Source: Desulfosporosinus sp. HMP52
Lineage (GTDB): Bacteria; Bacillota; Desulfitobacteriia; Desulfitobacteriales; Desulfitobacteriaceae
Direction: 5' to 3'
Assembly: GCF_000765145.1 (NCBI RefSeq)
Contig: NZ_JMGA01000026.1
Location: 1-44,798 of the forward strand
DNA length: 44,798 nucleotides
Below the pieces are notes generated by a model. It did not search any database and was not told where the DNA came from. It worked only from the letters and a program-made list of their open reading frames with translations. Numbering within the stretch: the first letter of the stretch is position 1; every line of letters starts with the position of its first letter. Positions 41,791 to 44,798 of the stretch are shown in pieces. A program made the position numbers and the translations under genes.

Positions 41791-42972
41791 CTACGGTAAC
41801 ATTTCGATAACGGTAGCCATGGCTGGCCCACCTCCCACACATAAGGAGGCAACACCATATTTCCCGCCACGACGTTTAAGTTCATTAAGCATTGTCACGA
41901 TAATTCGGACACCTGTACATCCAACGGGATGGCCTAACGCAATCCCTGAGCCGTTAGCATTAACCTTATCTAGGTTGATTTTTAGTTCTCTATTACAGGC
42001 TAGAAATTGGGCAGCGAAAGCTTCATTGATTTCAAAGTAGTCGATATCGCTAAGCTTAAGGTTCGCATAGTTTAGCGCTTTAGGGATCGCGTAGGCCGGA
42101 CCAATTCCCATGATTTCGGGTTCAACACCATATGAAGCGGTGGATAGAACTTTGGCGATAGGCTTTACTCCTAGTTCCTTCGCTTTACTTGCTGTCATTA
42201 AGACAACTGCTGCAGCTCCATCATTGACTCCGGAAGCGTTCCCAGCAGTTACAGTCCCATCTTTCTTGAAAGCTGGCTTCAGTTTACTGAGCTTTTCAAT
42301 AGATATATCCGCCCGCGGATGTTCATCAACTTCAACGATTGTAGTACCTTTGCGCGTTTTTACTTCTACAGGTACAATCTCATCCTTAAATTTGCCGCTA
42401 TTTATTGCTTCAATAGCTCTATAGTGACTAAGCATTGCAAGCTCGTCTTGTTCTTGTCTAGAAATATTGTACTTCTCAGCAAGATTTTCAGCCGTCATAC
42501 CCATGTGATACCCTGTGAAAGCGTCAATCAAACAATCGTAGAGAAGATGGTCTTGCATTGTATCAGAGCCTAAACGGATACCTTGCCGGGCATTGAGTAG
42601 TAGATGGGGTGCTCTAGACATACTTTCTATCCCTACGACAAGACCCACTGATGTTTTGCCTAACATTAATTGGTGAGACGCAATTTCAAGAGCACGCATA
42701 GCCGAACCGCACAATTGATCGACTGTCGTAGCAGCACCTTCTTTTGGAATTCCAGCGCCTAGCTGAATTTGACGAGCCGGATTTCCTTTAACCCCCGCTT
42801 TATAGACCATGCCGCCTACTACATCTTCTACTACACTACTATTAATTCCAGATTTCTCTAGAGCTCCTATAGTAGCTACTATACCTAAATCTACAGCGGA
42901 AACATCCTTGAGTGAACCTGTAAAATCTCCAATGGGTGTTCTCGCACCCCCAACAATAACAACGTCTTCCAC
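41791..42972 (-). CDS. Acetyl-CoA C-acetyltransferase (thiolase)
   Basis: 393 residues. The nucleophile Cys88 is in [12 protein letters not shown], the second Cys in [10 protein letters not shown], and the catalytic His in [12 protein letters not shown]. It is complete and typical of degradative/biosynthetic acetoacetyl-CoA thiolases. It cleaves acetoacetyl-CoA from the dehydrogenase to two acetyl-CoA. GTG start at 42972 behind AGGGGGAC, 11 bases after the small Cys-rich gene. Confidence 0.92.
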   Translation of the reverse strand: MEDVVIVGGARTPIGDFTGSLKDVSAVDLGIVATIGALEKSGINSSVVEDVVGGMVYKAGVKGNPARQIQLGAGIPKEGAATTVDQLCGSAMRALEIASHQLMLGKTSVGLVVGIESMSRAPHLLLNARQGIRLGSDTMQDHLLYDCLIDAFTGYHMGMTAENLAEKYNISRQEQDELAMLSHYRAIEAINSGKFKDEIVPVEVKTRKGTTIVEVDEHPRADISIEKLSKLKPAFKKDGTVTAGNASGVNDGAAAVVLMTASKAKELGVKPIAKVLSTASYGVEPEIMGIGPAYAIPKALNYANLKLSDIDYFEINEAFAAQFLACNRELKINLDKVNANGSGIALGHPVGCTGVRIIVTMLNELKRRGGKYGVASLCVGGGPAMATVIEMLP

Positions 42973-42983
42973 GAAGAGTCCCC

Positions 42984-43277
42984 CTATTCCAGTAGTTCAG
43001 TAATTTTTTCAATGACGACAGAGCTTAACTGCCGCTCAGACACCGTTATAGCATTCACGGTGGTACCGGCGATAACGACAGACGTTTTATCACACTTAGT
43101 GTAGCGCTCAGAACAGTTTGCCGAACAACCACTAATATAAATGATAATATCAGCCTCTAGATCGTTAGTTATCACCGGTACACCATACTTGACGAAGTAA
43201 TTCCTGATTTGATCCGCGATACGGCCACGATCGATCCGCGGGTTACACCCGCCACAAAATTTAATGCTTAACGTCAT
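42984..43277 (-). CDS. Small Cys-rich protein with CGGC motif, unknown
   Basis: 97 residues with C8-G-G-C11 followed by NPRIDR, then a Rossmann-like pattern (VPVITNDLEADIIIYISGC) and C51, C55 and C62 in GCSANCSERYTKC. Five cysteines in a short soluble protein suggest a metal or iron-sulfur site or a redox role. It lies between the iron-sulfur/FAD dehydratase and thiolase genes (24 and 11 bases), so it may help maturation or electron supply of the dehydratase. I know no function. Translation is supported by AAGGA about 12 bases before the ATG, by the alpha/beta pattern and by the tight operon spacing. Confidence 0.7.
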   Translation of the reverse strand: MTLSIKFCGGCNPRIDRGRIADQIRNYFVKYGVPVITNDLEADIIIYISGCSANCSERYTKCDKTSVVIAGTTVNAITVSERQLSSVVIEKITELLE

Positions 43278-43301
43278 ATCACTATTAATCCTTGTTAGAT
43301 A

Positions 43302-44753
43302 TCATTCTTCAGTTGGAATACCAGCAATTACTTTAGCGAGTGACTTTTTCTGTTCCATGTTGCTTTGACGAGAAATCATAATACGTTGAGCTTGAGGTGA
43401 GCCAGCTCCATGCATCGACTCCGTACGGTACCCGACAGCCGCCGTGCCGAGTGTGATATTTTCAATTAGACGTAGGATGCGCATGCGGTGCTCGGTTGGA
43501 ACTTTAGAGACTCCCTTAAAGTATTTTTCAATAACCTTCCCTATCTCTGGATGACGCAGGTCTTTTTCAGATGGCATGGTAACCATTAATCCGCCAGCAA
43601 TATCTTCGGCAAGCCGAGTAATTTCATAAGGGAAACGAGTCACATTCTGCTTACAAACATTAGCAAGCATCAAGTCAATAATATAGTTACCGGAAGCCGT
43701 CTTCGATCCTTCAGCCGAACAAGCGATGCCACAAGAGTAGAGAGTCTCGTTGAGATGTACCATCTCGATCAATTTATCTTTAATATGTGAAGCTTTATGA
43801 GCACCATTATACTCTGCGGCAAGGGCAGTGGCACCGATGAGGACGTCGCCTACCCCCACTTTACAGCCCCCGTAGCTTTGGCGATGGTACCCAGCGAAGC
43901 GCTCAACTAAAGCACCGCTAAACTCATATTCACCACACATAAATACATTTTCCCAAGGGACAAATACGTTATCAAACACCATTAACGCTTCATGCCCACC
44001 GAACTTATTATTGCCGACATCAATATCTCCTTCTTCTAATTTACGAGTATCGCAAGATTGTCGACCGTAGATATAGTAGATGCCTTCAGCATCAGAAGGG
44101 GTTACGAAAGATACTGCATAATCGGAGTCGTCTTGGCCCATCGAGATCGTCGGCATAACAAGGATCCAGTGAGAATTGATAGCACCCGTTTGGTGAGCCT
44201 TGGCCCCCCGAACGACAATCCCATCTTCACGCTTCTCAACGATGTGAAGGTAAAGATCTGGATCAGACTGTTTACTAGGAGCAATACCGCGGTCCCCTTT
44301 AGGATCGGTCATGGCACCGTCGACCACCAAGTCTTCTTCTTGGATTTTGAGGAGGAACTGAGTAAACCGTTCATGGTATTTTGTACCTAGTTTTTGATCC
44401 ATCTCAAAGGTTACGCTATCAACAGAATTGATGGCATCCATACCCACGCAACGTTGGAAGCAAGAAGCTGTTTTTTGACCGAGCAGTCGTTGCATTTTCA
44501 CCTTCTTGACAAGATCCTCTGTACTGCGATGTAAATTACAGAAACGATTAATTTTTTTACCTGTAAGATGAGATGTCGCTGTCATTAGATCTTCATACTC
44601 AGGTTTTTGCGCCAACTCGTAGGTTGCTTTCACTGAATTTAAAGATGGTCGAATGATCGGATGATCGACTGGGTTTTCTACGAGTTCACCTTGCAGATAC
44701 ACCTTAAGTTTGAGTTGACGTAGGCTCTCTTCATATTGTTCTGGAGTTTTCAT
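43302..44753 (-). CDS. abfD: 4-Hydroxybutyryl-CoA dehydratase / vinylacetyl-CoA isomerase
   Basis: 483 residues, full length, with AAGGAGAG before the ATG. It is very close in pattern to the Clostridium aminobutyricum enzyme. The [4Fe-4S] ligands are all present: C98 and C102 (TASCFQRCVGMD), H290 and C297 (GYHRQSYGGCKVG), matching C99, C103, H292 and C299 there. It also has VDGAMTDPKGDRG and RTESMHGAGSPQAQR of the 4-hydroxyphenylacetate-hydroxylase fold that binds FAD. It dehydrates 4-hydroxybutyryl-CoA to crotonyl-CoA by a ketyl-radical mechanism in the cytoplasm and is oxygen sensitive. It is the first complete gene of the operon at the window edge. Confidence 0.93.
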   Translation of the reverse strand: MKTPEQYEESLRQLKLKVYLQGELVENPVDHPIIRPSLNSVKATYELAQKPEYEDLMTATSHLTGKKINRFCNLHRSTEDLVKKVKMQRLLGQKTASCFQRCVGMDAINSVDSVTFEMDQKLGTKYHERFTQFLLKIQEEDLVVDGAMTDPKGDRGIAPSKQSDPDLYLHIVEKREDGIVVRGAKAHQTGAINSHWILVMPTISMGQDDSDYAVSFVTPSDAEGIYYIYGRQSCDTRKLEEGDIDVGNNKFGGHEALMVFDNVFVPWENVFMCGEYEFSGALVERFAGYHRQSYGGCKVGVGDVLIGATALAAEYNGAHKASHIKDKLIEMVHLNETLYSCGIACSAEGSKTASGNYIIDLMLANVCKQNVTRFPYEITRLAEDIAGGLMVTMPSEKDLRHPEIGKVIEKYFKGVSKVPTEHRMRILRLIENITLGTAAVGYRTESMHGAGSPQAQRIMISRQSNMEQKKSLAKVIAGIPTEE

Positions 44754-44798
44754 TCTTTTTCTCTCCTTCTTTACTCAATTTAATATAAAGCAAGTCGC

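Noticed and set aside
1-44798. CRISPR arrays, tRNA or rRNA genes, intact insertion sequences
   Set aside because: No regularly spaced direct repeats, cloverleaf-like segments, rRNA motifs or transposase frames were recognised on either strand.

Overview
The window looks like a chromosomal segment of an anaerobic, spore-forming Firmicute, most likely a Desulfosporosinus/Desulfitobacterium-type member of the Peptococcaceae. This is inferred from the gene set: cell-wall-binding-repeat proteins, paired acyl-CoA dehydrogenases, sigma-54 activators, an oxygen-sensitive 4-hydroxybutyryl-CoA dehydratase, strong AGGAGG-type ribosome sites and moderate AT content. No rRNA, tRNA, CRISPR array or intact insertion sequence was seen.

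Left part (1-6.1 kb): mostly decayed genes. Two copies of a roughly 330-400 bp repeat (1-340 and 9569-9940) each encode a 25-residue membrane peptide on the minus strand, with its own extended -10 promoter and a hairpin over its Shine-Dalgarno, and a convergent antisense RNA with promoter and terminator. This is a type I toxin-antitoxin layout of the holin-like-toxin/TxpA-BsrG kind. A third copy (5886-6128) has lost the toxin ORF. Between them lie frameshifted or truncated GNAT, ferredoxin, VOC, chemotaxis and ketopantoate-reductase genes, and one intact secreted 5'-nucleotidase with a LysM domain.

6.1-15 kb: a DUF3999/DUF2339 membrane pair, the second toxin module, a small membrane protein, and a four-gene operon (enolase-family N-succinylamino acid racemase, RpiR regulator, GNAT acyltransferase, M20 hydrolase) that matches the known D- to L-amino acid conversion pathway.

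15-21.6 kb: a CWB2/lytic transglycosylase wall protein, a MarR-MATE efflux operon with three phased operators, and a secreted beta-propeller protein whose promoter carries two identical palindromes.

21.7-32.3 kb: a ten-gene acyl-CoA catabolic operon on the minus strand (split AtuA, biotin-dependent carboxylase in three separate pieces, enoyl-CoA hydratase, two acyl-CoA dehydrogenases, acyl-CoA ligase). It is driven by a -24/-12 (sigma-54) promoter. Next to it are a sigma-54-promoted iron-sulfur flavoprotein and a divergent CBS-PAS-AAA+ sigma-54 activator.

34.6-40 kb: another region of decay. It holds a transporter fused to a rhodanese remnant, a second sigma-54 activator broken into three frames, a monooxygenase with a deletion, and an unknown secreted-protein remnant. 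An intact EamA transporter sits among them.

40-44.8 kb: an abf-type operon (4-hydroxybutyryl-CoA dehydratase, a Cys-rich small protein, thiolase, 3-hydroxybutyryl-CoA dehydrogenase, FAH-family hydrolase). Its crotonase gene has been deleted, leaving only the C-terminal tail.
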